Shown: positions 10,969-19,747 of the stretch, piece by piece
Layout of the letters: each line of letters begins with the position of its first letter
Numbering within the stretch: the stretch's first letter is position 1
Source: Rhynchopus euleeides
Taxonomy: Eukaryota; Euglenozoa; Diplonemea; Diplonemida; Diplonemidae
DNA length: 64,000 bases
Assembly: GCA_963210315.1 (NCBI GenBank)
Contig: OY723298.1
Coordinates: 558,001-622,000 of the forward strand
Reading direction: 5' to 3'
Translations under genes and position numbers: made by a program
Notes under the pieces: generated by a model
The model's database searches: none
What the model saw: only the letters and a program-made list of their open reading frames with translations
Told to the model about the DNA's origin: nothing

Positions 10969-13623
10969 TCACGACAGGTCAACTTCCTGGCAACCACCGT
11001 TGTTCCTCACCTTGGGGAAGGAATGCCTGAGATGGCTCTGTGGGTATCTGACCGCCAGGTCCTGGTTGCAGTGATGAAACACGATACTTGCCATCACGTC
11101 AGGCTTTGCGGCGCTGCGGTTGGCAGGAAGAGCATCTTTCCCTACGCTGAACACCGAGTCGCAGCCGGTGGTAGCTGCAGGCACCGCCAGCAGGTCCAGG
11201 GAAAGGCACCGGAGCCCCTCGCCAGCAGACGTGTACTTCTCCCAGAAGCCGACAGCTGAGGCCTTGTCCTTGCCGGTGGGTTTGCCTTTCGCGAATTTTC
11301 CGAGTCCAGCCAGGTATGTGCTCCATGCCTCCACGGTGACAACAGCTGAGAACTGAGGGAGGGCAAGTTGCAGCTGCTCAAAAGGAAGGAGGGTTTTGCA
11401 TGTCTGCATCAGCAGGGCCTGCTGTGGGCACAAATGCCGCACGCCACGCCAGAACCAGTACCCGCTCTCTCCTTTATTTCCCCACCAGAGGCGCTTGAGT
11501 GACTCGCTCAGCAGGACAGCCACCGGTGAAGCACTCTCGGAGAGGTCGGGGTGGGTGTTGACTCTCTGGAGGTAGGCCTCTTCGGCCTCACCCCTGGCTA
11601 TCCCGCCGGCCTCGTCGAGGTCGTGGATGCAGTCCTCTATGTCCCCCCAAACCTGGTGCGCATGCGGCTCGGCAGAGGGGTCGGAGTACTTTCGAAAGAC
11701 GCGCAGCAGGGGTGCCGTGTTGTCACACATCATCTTGAGGTCGGCGTGGAGGGTGGCAGTGCTGTAGCGGTCCAGCAGGCTTCGCAGAACATTTAAGCTG
11801 CTGCATGGCTTCTGCGTGTTCTTGAGCTCCAAAGCCGCGAAGCTGTGGAGGGCCGCCAGCCTGTCACGGCAGTGCAGGTAGCACTTCAGGCTCGCTTCGT
11901 ACCGCGTGTCGCTGAGCAGGGGGCATCTGACACAGGGGGGTGCGCTCTCGGGGATCTTCTCCTGTAGCTCAGCGAGCTTACCCCGTGCGGCGGCGAGCAA
12001 CCCGTCGAAGTCCGCTGCCTCTGTGAGGGCCGCCAGCCCCGGGGGGACCTCGCTGCGGTAGACAGCAAACAGCGCCTCCTTCTCCCGCGGCTTCGCGACG
12101 GCAGCCATCCCGCTCATCCGCTCCACCAGTTCTGCCAGCACGTCAGCTCCGGCAGGCTCCAACACCTTCTGCTGCGCTTCAACGTAGCGACGCGCCCTGT
12201 TCTTGCAGTCCTCCCCTGAAAACAGGGCATCCAGCAGGGATACGAGCACGTATGACAGCACGCCACTGGCGGGGTCTGTGAAATCCCCAAGTTCGACTCT
12301 TGCCAAGAACTCGAGTTTCTGCTTCTTGAGCCACTTATCAGCGGAATCCGCAGCGTTGTTGGCGATGTGGGGGATGCACGACACCCACGGGATGCCGAGT
12401 TCCGCGTCGACCTCCCTGCTTGCTGCCCCGTTTCTCCCGCCGCGATCAGAACGCACCATCATTGGGGCGCTCAGGCCCAGTTTCTCCCACTCCTCCTTCA
12501 GGACCGTTGCTACAGGCGCATCAGTGAGGGGCACCACCAGCACAGCACTGAAGCTCCGTGCTGAACATACCATCGAGATCAGCTGCGTTCCCAGCAGCGA
12601 TCCACAGTCGTGCAGCACTGACCACCTCCGCCCCTTGAGTCGGTCTGTGATGGCCGCACGACTTTCCTCCATCACCTTGGGACTATTCCTCGTCACGACG
12701 GGCCCAAGGCGTGGAACGTACCGCGGGATGGTGATGCCATTGAGAACCTCAAGGGCGGTGTGCAGCGCAGCGGGGGTGATGCCTGCGTAGAGCGCAGCCT
12801 TTGTCGCCTTGAGTTCGAAGCAAGACGTGTGACGTGAAGCCAACCCAGGGATGGTCTTCTGCGCTGCCTCATCCTGGGCAGCCGCCTTCGCCACCTTGTC
12901 TAGGTGCTTCCCCCCCGTGAAGTGGCCCCGCACATCAAGGGCCTGGGACCCGGGGTTCCACAGGCGGGAGCACGTCTGACAGGCGGGAACCATCTGCCCC
13001 TCTTCAAACATCCTCAGAAGGGACGCTCTGTTGATGAAACCTGCGGGTGCCTTGCCGAGCTCCACCTGTGAGCAGGTGTCGAACTCGTCGATCACATCTA
13101 TCAGAGGTGCAGCAAGGTCGTAGGCCTTCACCTTCGCCTGCTCCGGAATGTTGGCGGCAGCCCCCTTCTCAGCGATCCGTGCCGATGCCGCACGCCTCTC
13201 AACTGTGGAGGGAAGGGGCTGCCGTCCCTGCGTCTGTGGCACTGTGTCACTCCCAGGCCCCTGCTGTCGATTGCGGATCCGGAACTTCGCCACAGCCTCC
13301 GCCACCTCCCCCTTTGACCGCTTCAGCTTTCTGCCCTCTTCTTGCACTTCCCCATTCGCAAGCCTCGTGTAGATGCCCAGCTCCACAGCCTCGTCGACAA
13401 GCGCCGGCTTGCGCTTCTTCCCCAGCTGCTTGGACAGCGTGTCCACCGCTTGCGTTAGAGGCGTGTCCACCTGAGCAGGCGGCTCCGCCTGAGCGGGCGG
13501 CCCTGCTGGCTCCTCCTCCTGCTCCTCGTCCGCGGGGGCAGGCTGGGGTTCAGGCTCCGGCTGCGCGGGGTCCGCCGGGGGCAGGCTGTCCATTTCCACG
13601 TCATGATCACCTGCCCCACTCAT
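10969..13623 (-). CDS. hAT-superfamily-like transposase
   Basis: An 884-residue single-exon protein from the ATG at 13623. The frame opens 30 codons earlier, but the stretch after this Met (MSGAGDHDVEMDSLPP) looks like a normal N-terminus. Order of features: an acidic Pro/Gln-rich N-terminus; a zinc-finger-like region of BED type with CQTC then RGHFTGGKH; a region like DUF659 (LHDCGSLLGTQLISM, with a candidate catalytic Asp); a second Asp block VRSDRGGRN followed by WVSCIPHIANNAADS; and a C-terminal hAT dimerisation region (LLAVPAATTGCDSVFSVGKD). The frame is intact, so it may be active. Three GGNGTTGAAAACCCC repeats (10719, 10806, 10929) lie downstream of its stop. It sits centrally between the matching arms of the 9919-15492 element, so it probably mobilises that element even though the TA duplication is not typical of hAT. 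Confidence 0.8.
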   Translation of the reverse strand: MSGAGDHDVEMDSLPPADPAQPEPEPQPAPADEEQEEEPAGPPAQAEPPAQVDTPLTQAVDTLSKQLGKKRKPALVDEAVELGIYTRLANGEVQEEGRKLKRSKGEVAEAVAKFRIRNRQQGPGSDTVPQTQGRQPLPSTVERRAASARIAEKGAAANIPEQAKVKAYDLAAPLIDVIDEFDTCSQVELGKAPAGFINRASLLRMFEEGQMVPACQTCSRLWNPGSQALDVRGHFTGGKHLDKVAKAAAQDEAAQKTIPGLASRHTSCFELKATKAALYAGITPAALHTALEVLNGITIPRYVPRLGPVVTRNSPKVMEESRAAITDRLKGRRWSVLHDCGSLLGTQLISMVCSARSFSAVLVVPLTDAPVATVLKEEWEKLGLSAPMMVRSDRGGRNGAASREVDAELGIPWVSCIPHIANNAADSADKWLKKQKLEFLARVELGDFTDPASGVLSYVLVSLLDALFSGEDCKNRARRYVEAQQKVLEPAGADVLAELVERMSGMAAVAKPREKEALFAVYRSEVPPGLAALTEAADFDGLLAAARGKLAELQEKIPESAPPCVRCPLLSDTRYEASLKCYLHCRDRLAALHSFAALELKNTQKPCSSLNVLRSLLDRYSTATLHADLKMMCDNTAPLLRVFRKYSDPSAEPHAHQVWGDIEDCIHDLDEAGGIARGEAEEAYLQRVNTHPDLSESASPVAVLLSESLKRLWWGNKGESGYWFWRGVRHLCPQQALLMQTCKTLLPFEQLQLALPQFSAVVTVEAWSTYLAGLGKFAKGKPTGKDKASAVGFWEKYTSAGEGLRCLSLDLLAVPAATTGCDSVFSVGKDALPANRSAAKPDVMASIVFHHCNQDLAVRYPQSHLRHSFPKVRNNGGCQEVDLS

Positions 13624-13930
13624 GATGGCCCTGGCTTTGTGGATGATGATTGTGGCGAGGCATGTTGGGGTGGGGTTTGCGGCAAGCAGCTCATCGGCGA
13701 CAGCAAGACACACTCAGGAACAGGCACAGATTGCGATCAGGAGGGATTTGTGGGGGAGAAGGTAAGCTATGAAATGCAGTCACAACACCGTTCAGCCGCA
13801 ACCGCTCTCAGTCAGTATATGTTTGCTGACGCCGTGCATTGTGTCGTACGCTGCCGGCAGGAAAAATCGTCCTGGGCCTCGTCAGGGAGTGTATCTCCAG
13901 TCAGTCAACAAGGAATATGGGGGAAAAACT

Positions 13931-13973
13931 AAGATCTTAGCTAAGATCTTAGTAAAAAATACCAAGATCTTAG
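13931..13973. repeat. Subterminal AAGATCTTAG repeats, right side
   Basis: Three copies at 13931, 13943 and 13964, mirroring the four copies on the left of the transposase ORF. Confidence 0.65.
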
Positions 13974-14431
13974 GAAAATTGAAAATTTTACAAAGATCTT
14001 TAAAAAAGCCGTTTTCCAGCCAACATCTTCGTAAAGATCTGTTGAAAACCATGCATATACATGTATTATACATGTATAATAGTTGACATGCAAGTATTAT
14101 ACATGTATAATACATGTATATACCGTATTGGTGCCCCTGATTTACCCCTTTTTCACTACGCACAAACTACGCAATCTGGGGGGGGGGGGTCTCGCTTTTT
14201 GGTCCCCCCCCAGTTTTTTTGGTCCCCCTTTCTGTGTGGCTACTGAGACAGGACTGGAGGCACTGCGCTGACCGAGCAAAAAATTATTGCCAGAACTCAC
14301 TATACACCGTACGAAAGAACGCACGACATGTGGGGCGGGACTCCAGAAACACCTGGGCAAGGTTGCCCCATGCCCAGAAACACCTGAGAAGGAAGTGAGT
14401 TCCAGGAGCCGCGTAGAACACCCTCGAGATT

Positions 14432-14749
14432 GTGAATGATGATACGATCACAGCCTTCAGGGCGATGCGAGGTGCCACCCTGAAGGTGGCCCTTGACATC
14501 AAGGAGAGCGTCGGCCGAGGGGTCGACGAAAAGCTGAAGAAGGCGCTACTGGCACTGGATCCCGCGGGGTATACGGAGGTCACCGCCACACAGGCAACCT
14601 CCGCTGACAACGTCCAGGAGACGTTATCCGAGGGGATCACAACGGCACTAGAGATCTGTGTCACGGGATCCAGGCGCCCACTCTCCCTCGACGGTCTGGG
14701 GATTGTTGTTGGGTATGGTGTCGTTTCCTGCAGCTGCAAAAAAGCGTAG
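14432..14749 (+). CDS. Unrecognised 105-residue protein inside the 993-bp element
   Basis: Starts MNDDTITAFRAMRGATLKV and ends SCSCKKA. It has a mixed, amphipathic composition (VGRGVDEKLKKALLALDP) that looks more like a real protein than the opposing minus-strand 151-codon ORF. No family is recognised. It may be a captured host fragment or a protein of the element itself. Confidence 0.3.
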   Translation: MNDDTITAFRAMRGATLKVALDIKESVGRGVDEKLKKALLALDPAGYTEVTATQATSADNVQETLSEGITTALEICVTGSRRPLSLDGLGIVVGYGVVSCSCKKA

Positions 14750-14770
14750 CAACTGTGCTTCCTTCTTCCT

Positions 14771-15027
14771 TAATGATGCGTTGACGCTTCCACCCGGAGG
14801 AGCTGAAGCAGGCACCGCTTAATGATGCGTTGATGCTTCCACCCGACGAGCTGAAGCAGGCACCGCGCCAAAGGGCACCCCCAAAGAGACCTGCAAAGAC
14901 TGCGTCGAAACCCGCACCGAAGGCTGCCAGCGCTGCAGCACCTGAAGAACCTGCAGCACCTGAAGCGCCTGCACCCTCACTGACCCCGGAACAGCAAGAA
15001 CTCCTTGAGTTTGGGGTCCCGGCATAG
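14771..15027 (+). CDS. Small Lys/Pro/Ala-rich ORF with an imperfect ~50-bp duplication at its 5' side
   Basis: A near-identical block of about 50 bp occurs twice in a row (14771-14819 and 14820-14868). An ORF from 14830 encodes 65 residues: MMLPPDELKQAPRQ, then a basic KRPAKTASKPAPKAAS stretch like a linker-histone tail, then an acidic C-terminus. Function unknown; it may be a captured fragment. Confidence 0.25.
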
Positions 15028-15493
15028 AGACAGAGAATGGCTGAGTAAATCAAAAAATGAGACCCCCCCCCCCCTTTTCACTACGCACAAACTACGCAAT
15101 ATGGGGTCGTCAGGGGCACCACCGTATACGTAAATATTATGGAACGTAAATATTATGGAACGGGCCCATTTTTGGCCGGTCCGTTCCATAATATTTACAG
15201 GGCCAGTTGGGGACTCGGTGGTGAGGACGGCTTGCGTCAGGAATCGCGCGAAAAGTGCACGAGTAGGTCCCGTCAGGGACTCTGTATGCCGTCCGATCAC
15301 CTGGTCCAAGTCCCCGAGTCGCAGAAAGCCCTGTAAATATTGTGGAACGAAAAAAATCTGGAACGCCAACCCACCAGCGTTCCAAAATATTTACGTTCCA
15401 AAATATTTACGTTCCATAATATTTACGTTCCAAAATATTTACGTATACGGTACTTGTAGTTATACATGTAAAATTTACAAGATCCCACCGTGT

Positions 15494-16259
15494 ATGGGAT
15501 GGGTGGGGGGGGGGGGTGGGGGGGTTTGATCGTCGAGAGGGAATGGAAAAGTAAATCTCCCAGCACCTTCTCGCAATGTTAGTCCTTTTTGTAGTCACTA
15601 CACCAGATATGTTGTACAAGGCAGATCAATGCACAACGGGAGGGTGTGTAGCAGTTGTCTGTCAGTGGCTTGGTGGTTGGACCGCAATACAGTATCACTA
15701 AAACACAACCAGGTGTCTGTCCGTAATACGTAGTCTCTCCTTGACACCATATACTTTGTGCCCCTGTATCGTTGTTTTTTTTGTACGAATAAATGGCGGA
15801 AGGGAAGGAGGGGAAGGGAAAGCAGGTGTGTTTCGTAGCGGGGTATATCTACTACGCAGTTTCGGCTGCCAACCCACGACTGTGCAGTAGTGCGTGAACC
15901 ACTGGACTCCGGCAGCCCGGTATCGAGTACCTTTCGTCAGGTGGGTAGAAGACCCAGTGGAGGACGCAGGGTGGGGGGGGGGTGGGAGAGTAGGGGGGGT
16001 AGGGGGGAGAAAAAGTATTGACGTAAAAAGATAAAAGGAGAAAAGAAAAAGAAAAGAAAAGAAAAGGATAAAAAAGTGTGGATCGTAGCCCGGCTCCACG
16101 GGTCACGGCAAGAGCAGAGGCATCCTGCCGTATAACGGCGGGGGGGGGGGGGAACTCATCGGGGGGGGGGGGGGTCCCCAACTTCAGCTATGCATGGCAA
16201 GGGCGCTGAGTCCCTGAGGGTCGTATGGACCCCGCATACCGTAAGAGGCGAGAGAAAGT
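15494..16259. other. Region downstream of the zinc-finger ORF, no clear gene
   Basis: Poly-G/C and purine tracts dominate (15500-15525, 15960-16070, 16140-16175). Minus-strand stretches at 15852-15955 and 16090-16140 have coding-like peptides, but homopolymers break the frames. They could be decayed parts of the element that supplied the adjacent zinc-finger ORF. Confidence 0.3.
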
Positions 16260-16796
16260 TTAAGCATTTCTGACCGAATGGCGCGGAGCTTTGCGCGGAG
16301 GCTGTTCTGAGTCAGATGAAGCTTCATCAACCGAGACGACGTCGTCACGTGTGTGGCTGAGTACATGCATCTTCAGGGCCCATTCACTTTTAAAGGGGAC
16401 ACAAGAACTATTTGTGGTCGAGCCACAAATGTGGCACACGAACCGATGTTGGGATGAACTCGTCGAGAGGATCGTCACGGGTTCTTGAGAGATACATGTC
16501 AAAGGGAGGTCGTGGTCCAACGTCTGTGCAAGTGCAGGGTGTTGAACAGAAAGGCCGAGACGTGGTGTACGGCGCCGACACTTACTAAGGTGAATGGCGA
16601 CGCCCGCCTGAGTGAATGGCGTTCCCTGTTTCGTGACCGTGCTGTGACATTTAGGGCAGGAGTAAACTGCCTGCGAAGATGTATCCGTAGTATCAGTAGC
16701 ACCATCACCTGTAGGTGCGGGGGGTGGCAGCAAAGCCTGGGGGGGTGGGGGGGGGGGGGGCACGGTGGACTCCCGCACCCTGGAGCGGGCCCGCAA
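16260..16796 (-). CDS. Two-zinc-finger protein, possibly the N-terminal piece of a retrotransposon ORF
   Basis: A 178-residue ORF. After a Pro-rich start there are two C2H2-like fingers with long loops: YSCPKCHSTVTKQGTPFTQ followed by VAIHLSKCRRR (C..C...H..C), and FVCHICG followed by WALKMHVLSHTRDD (C..C...H....H). Paired fingers with this loop pattern are known at the N-termini of R2/NeSL-type non-LTR retrotransposon proteins, but no reverse transcriptase follows here. It may instead be a small host zinc-finger protein. The ORF ends in a short acidic/basic tail (SSDSEQPPRKAPRHSVRNA). The poly-C tract encoding PPPPPPP makes the 5' limit uncertain. Confidence 0.45.
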   Translation of the reverse strand: MRARSRVRESTVPPPPPPPQALLPPPAPTGDGATDTTDTSSQAVYSCPKCHSTVTKQGTPFTQAGVAIHLSKCRRRTPRLGLSVQHPALAQTLDHDLPLTCISQEPVTILSTSSSQHRFVCHICGSTTNSSCVPFKSEWALKMHVLSHTRDDVVSVDEASSDSEQPPRKAPRHSVRNA

Positions 16797-16941
16797 ATCG
16801 GCAGTTTTACCCCCGAAAAGGCAATCAGCCGCCGCTTAGACTCCCGCTGAGGGGCAGTAATACCCCGCATAGCGGGGTTACCCACCCCCGATTAACTACC
16901 TCGCAAAAAAGGTGTAGTCTGACGTGCAGGAGGCCACCGTG
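16761..16941. mobile_element. Possible degenerate CACGGTGG-type MITE
   Basis: Starts CACGGTGGACTCCCGCAC and ends with the complement of CACGGTGGCCTCCTGCAC, an imperfect inverted pair at the right spacing for the family seen at 40501 and 50807. No target duplication is visible. The left end overlaps the N-terminal codons of the zinc-finger ORF. Confidence 0.35.
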
Positions 16942-17380
16942 TGGTATGGCATTGCCCCAGACATAAACAGCGGTTGGTGACAATTGGTTTGCAGCCCATG
17001 CGGGGAAATGGACTGGAGAGGACTAAATCACAGCGAACTCATGGTTAGTCAGGACAGTCAATGTACTCGCATGTGGTACACGCCCGAAATGGTTTCTTAT
17101 CCACATCACGGTTCGACACATGGTTCGCAACTTGGGGGTGGGCGAGATGGGTGAGGTGTGGGTTTGCGCGACGACCAAAATGCGACAGTCTGTCACGCAA
17201 GGACGGCCCACCCTTGGGGGCAGGCAGTGTCCGTTGGCTGACAAACATGTTGATGGCAAATCCCAGCCCCAGAAGCAGTGAGAATTTCACTGATGCCAAC
17301 ACCCGCCCCCGGGGGGAAATGCGGGAAGGGGGGGGAAGAGGCAGTGCGGCTCAGCGAGTCAGTATCTTTATATAGTCGGT

Positions 17381-17600
17381 AATCATCGTACTCCTTTCGC
17401 ATTGTGGGAGAATCACCCGTGCCCAGCAACCGGCATGTTGATGTTGTTCGTTTGGCACACCTGCTGTCCCAAGGCTGTGTTGAGGCCCTGCGAAGTGGCA
17501 TGAAGGTGGTAATCCTAAAGCTCCAGTGGCTACGATTTCCCTTCGTCACTTCGCGACGCTCCCCCACAGCACGCTCCGTCGCCCGTAACGGGTTAAAAAT
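17381..17600 (+). repeat. Dispersed ~215-bp repeat, copy D
   Basis: Has all the family blocks in order: ATCGTACTCCTTTCGCATTG, CCCAGCAACCGG, TGTCCCAAGGCTGTGTTGAG, GGCATGAAGGTGGTAATCCT, then TTCGTCACTTCGCGACGCTC and CGTCGCCCGTAACGGG. Confidence 0.7.
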
Positions 17601-17827
17601 ACGAATAAAACGAGAACAAAAAATTGGGCAGGACAAGCAAGAAAATAACTGTGTGGGGCCTTCGCTCAGAAGTGGGGAAGCGTGAGTCGCCTCAAAAGAT
17701 GGAGGCAAACTGACACAGTTTGACACAGAGCGGAGGCCCCCTGTGTGTGTGCAAAATTGAAGAAGAAGAGAAGAGAAGAAATGGGCAATTCATCGACAGT
17801 ATAAACACACCCTGCGCGCCCCTCCGA

Positions 17828-19747
17828 TCATTGGAAGAACTCCAGTGCAACACCTCCAGCAAAGAGGTTCAGGGGGTCGTACTGCTGCCGGTGACGCAGG
17901 AACTCCTGCTTCTGCTGTTGGTTGAAGATGGACTTCATGCATCTCTTGTCGAGGTACGGATGGGCCACCCCTTTGTCATCATACCCGAAGCAGAACATCT
18001 TGCCTGTGTGCACCACTCCGTTCAGAGCGCGGGCGTGTTGTTCCACCCGGATGAGGGGTTCTCTCCAGGCATTCTGCTGGGCTGTGTGGGCAATCAGGAT
18101 GGGTTCACACGCCAGATACTTTGACCCCGAAGGGGCAGCCCCTGTCTGGGCCTCTGTGGGGTTCAGCGTGGACACATCTGAGATCTGCAGGAAGCGGCAC
18201 TCGAACTGCCCCAGCACCGACTCGCCTGTTTGGCGCTTCAGGTCAGCATACACACCGCGCACAGATCTGATGAACTCAAACGCATTTTCAACAGGGACAG
18301 CGTACGACGTCACCCGCTGCCCGGAAGAGGACTCGCGCAGAACAAACCCGTCGTTCATCTCCTCTGCGTTGAGCTGCGCGGCGTTCGTCATCGCGCGAAA
18401 ACCCATGGCGACCAGCAGGCCCACAACATCCACGGCGTACGTGTTAATACGGTCCAACGTGCAGAAGCTCTCACGCCAACCCGAGATGGCGCCGTTATAC
18501 TTCACATTCTCGAAGAGGGGCGCCGCAGCACTATAGTACCCCTTCATCTCGCTGCGCGTGGGGTTGGGGTACCTCACCCTGCACTGCGGCATCATGTCGC
18601 CCAGCTGGAACTGGTAGGAACAGCACAGAGGGTTCCGGCAGTCGAAGCCCCAGTAGTCCCACGTGCAGTCCGCATCCGTCACATCATCGCACTCCGAGGG
18701 GATGTGCTCTGGCCTGTGCCACGCGACGGAGAAGATCTCGCCCTCCCCCTGGTGCAGGTTGAGGAAGTTCTCGCTGTACATGCTGTCCTGCTCCAGCTGC
18801 TGGAAGTAGTCCTCCACAGACTCACGCGTGAAGCTGGGCAGGACGTGCCACCGCGTGAATGTGGCAAACCGGGGGCGCTTCTCAAGCTGCAGCTCGACCC
18901 CCGTGATCACACCGAGCAGGCCGTAGCTGCCCCGCCACGCCCGCAGCGCAGCGCCCCTCAGCACGTTGAACCTCACGGTGTGATTTGCCTCAAAGGTGGC
19001 AACGCGCAGCGCCGTGACATGCTCATAGATATACCCACGCCCGTACACACCCCCGTGGACGTGGTTCGCCACAAGGCCTGCCAGGGTGAACAGCGCGCCT
19101 GCGGTCTGCGTGGGGAGGAAGTATCTCTCCGGGCGGACCACCGCATAGAGGTCGAAGAGGGTCGCCCCGCCTGGGCCCCGCGCACGGCTTGTGGCGGTGT
19201 CGAGGGTGACCCTGTCCCACGCGTTGTCGCTGGGGGTGTACTCTGCGAGGGATATGCCCACCGTGGCTGACTCATCCGCAGTGGTGACGAAGGGTGCGCT
19301 GGTGTGGGTTGCGCCGACGGGGCGTGCCTTGCAGCCGTGGGCTTGGATTGTGGTCAGCAGTGCCGCCAGTTCCGAGTCATGCTTCGGATACATGACAGGC
19401 ATCGACGTGACAACACTCGCCTCAAAGTTGGCAAAGGTGCGCCTCCCCGTCACACCGTAGCGCGACGTGGAATGGTCGACATCCGGCTTAGGCGGCAGCC
19501 CCGTGGAACTCCCCTTCGGCACACACGCCCCGCAGGACGAGGAGCACTCCAGCTCATGCGTTGTGCCAGGCTCGGTGTCGGCACACGCGGCCAATGCATC
19601 GCACGGCTCCCCGAGCTGGCGGGGTGTGTGCACACACCGCCGGATGCTGAGATCGCAAGTCAGCTCCCCAACACAGGGCTCCCAGGGGGAACACTCGTCG
19701 GCAGAGGCGAGCGCCAAGGCTACGACTGCGGCAACAATCATTATCAA
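17828..19747 (-). CDS. Secreted FAD-linked sugar-lactone oxidase-like protein
   Basis: 639 residues, one exon. Residues 1-16 (MIMIVAAVVALALASA) are a signal peptide. Residues 19-76 are Cys-rich (about nine cysteines), an extracellular-type module not usual in this family. From about residue 100 comes a PCMH-type FAD-binding domain: RPVGATHTSAP at 143-152 fits the family motif that carries the flavin-linked His (His148), and GVYGRGYIYEHVTALRV is the second FAD-domain block. The C-terminus has HTGKMF (580-585) and YDPLNLFAGG, like the D-arabinono-/L-gulono-lactone oxidase group. The likely reaction is oxidation of an aldonolactone or sugar by O2 or another acceptor, in the secretory route or outside the cell; the substrate is not set by sequence alone. 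An AG 12 bases before the ATG is a possible trans-splice acceptor. Confidence 0.8.
   Translation of the reverse strand: MIMIVAAVVALALASADECSPWEPCVGELTCDLSIRRCVHTPRQLGEPCDALAACADTEPGTTHELECSSSCGACVPKGSSTGLPPKPDVDHSTSRYGVTGRRTFANFEASVVTSMPVMYPKHDSELAALLTTIQAHGCKARPVGATHTSAPFVTTADESATVGISLAEYTPSDNAWDRVTLDTATSRARGPGGATLFDLYAVVRPERYFLPTQTAGALFTLAGLVANHVHGGVYGRGYIYEHVTALRVATFEANHTVRFNVLRGAALRAWRGSYGLLGVITGVELQLEKRPRFATFTRWHVLPSFTRESVEDYFQQLEQDSMYSENFLNLHQGEGEIFSVAWHRPEHIPSECDDVTDADCTWDYWGFDCRNPLCCSYQFQLGDMMPQCRVRYPNPTRSEMKGYYSAAAPLFENVKYNGAISGWRESFCTLDRINTYAVDVVGLLVAMGFRAMTNAAQLNAEEMNDGFVLRESSSGQRVTSYAVPVENAFEFIRSVRGVYADLKRQTGESVLGQFECRFLQISDVSTLNPTEAQTGAAPSGSKYLACEPILIAHTAQQNAWREPLIRVEQHARALNGVVHTGKMFCFGYDDKGVAHPYLDKRCMKSIFNQQQKQEFLRHRQQYDPLNLFAGGVALEFFQ

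Larger units (their letters stand above)
14129..15121 (+). mobile_element. 993-bp element with TGGTGCCCCTGA ends and a 6-bp target duplication
   Basis: The inverted ends are TGGTGCCCCTGA (14129-14140) and TCAGGGGCACCA (15110-15121). The MITE end sequence CCGTAT is duplicated exactly on both sides (14123-14128 and 15122-15127), a clear 6-bp target duplication. Inside each end is a further shared block, CACTACGCACAAACTACGCA, in direct orientation (14153 and 15080). It carries two short plus-strand ORFs and no transposase. Confidence 0.85.
14123..15450. mobile_element. MITE with CCGTATACG ends, split by another insertion
   Basis: Without the inner element it is about 330 bp. The ends are CCGTATACGTAAATATT and its reverse complement, followed on both sides by repeated blocks TAAATATTATGGAACG / TAAATATTTTGGAACG. 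TA flanks both sides (14121-14122, 15451-15452). The core (about 15190-15340) is unique sequence and is shared, inverted, with 59280-59430. It has no coding capacity. Confidence 0.85.
9919..15492 (-). mobile_element. 5.6-kb DNA transposon with 42-bp perfect inverted ends and TA target duplication
   Basis: The left end starts CACGGTGGGATCTTGTAAAT and matches the reverse complement of the right end without mismatch for 42 bases (9919-9960 and 15451-15492). TA flanks both sides (9917-9918 and 15493-15494). Inside the ends are AT-rich self-complementary arms and AAGATCTTAG repeats on both sides of a central ORF for a hAT-like transposase on the minus strand. The right arm was later hit by a MITE and, inside that, a third element, which add most of 14123-15450. 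A TA duplication is not the 8 bp usual for hAT elements. Confidence 0.85.

Noticed and set aside
18230..19270. 346-codon plus-strand ORF opposite the oxidase
   Set aside because: Antisense shadow of a clear FAD-oxidase gene; high GC keeps it open.
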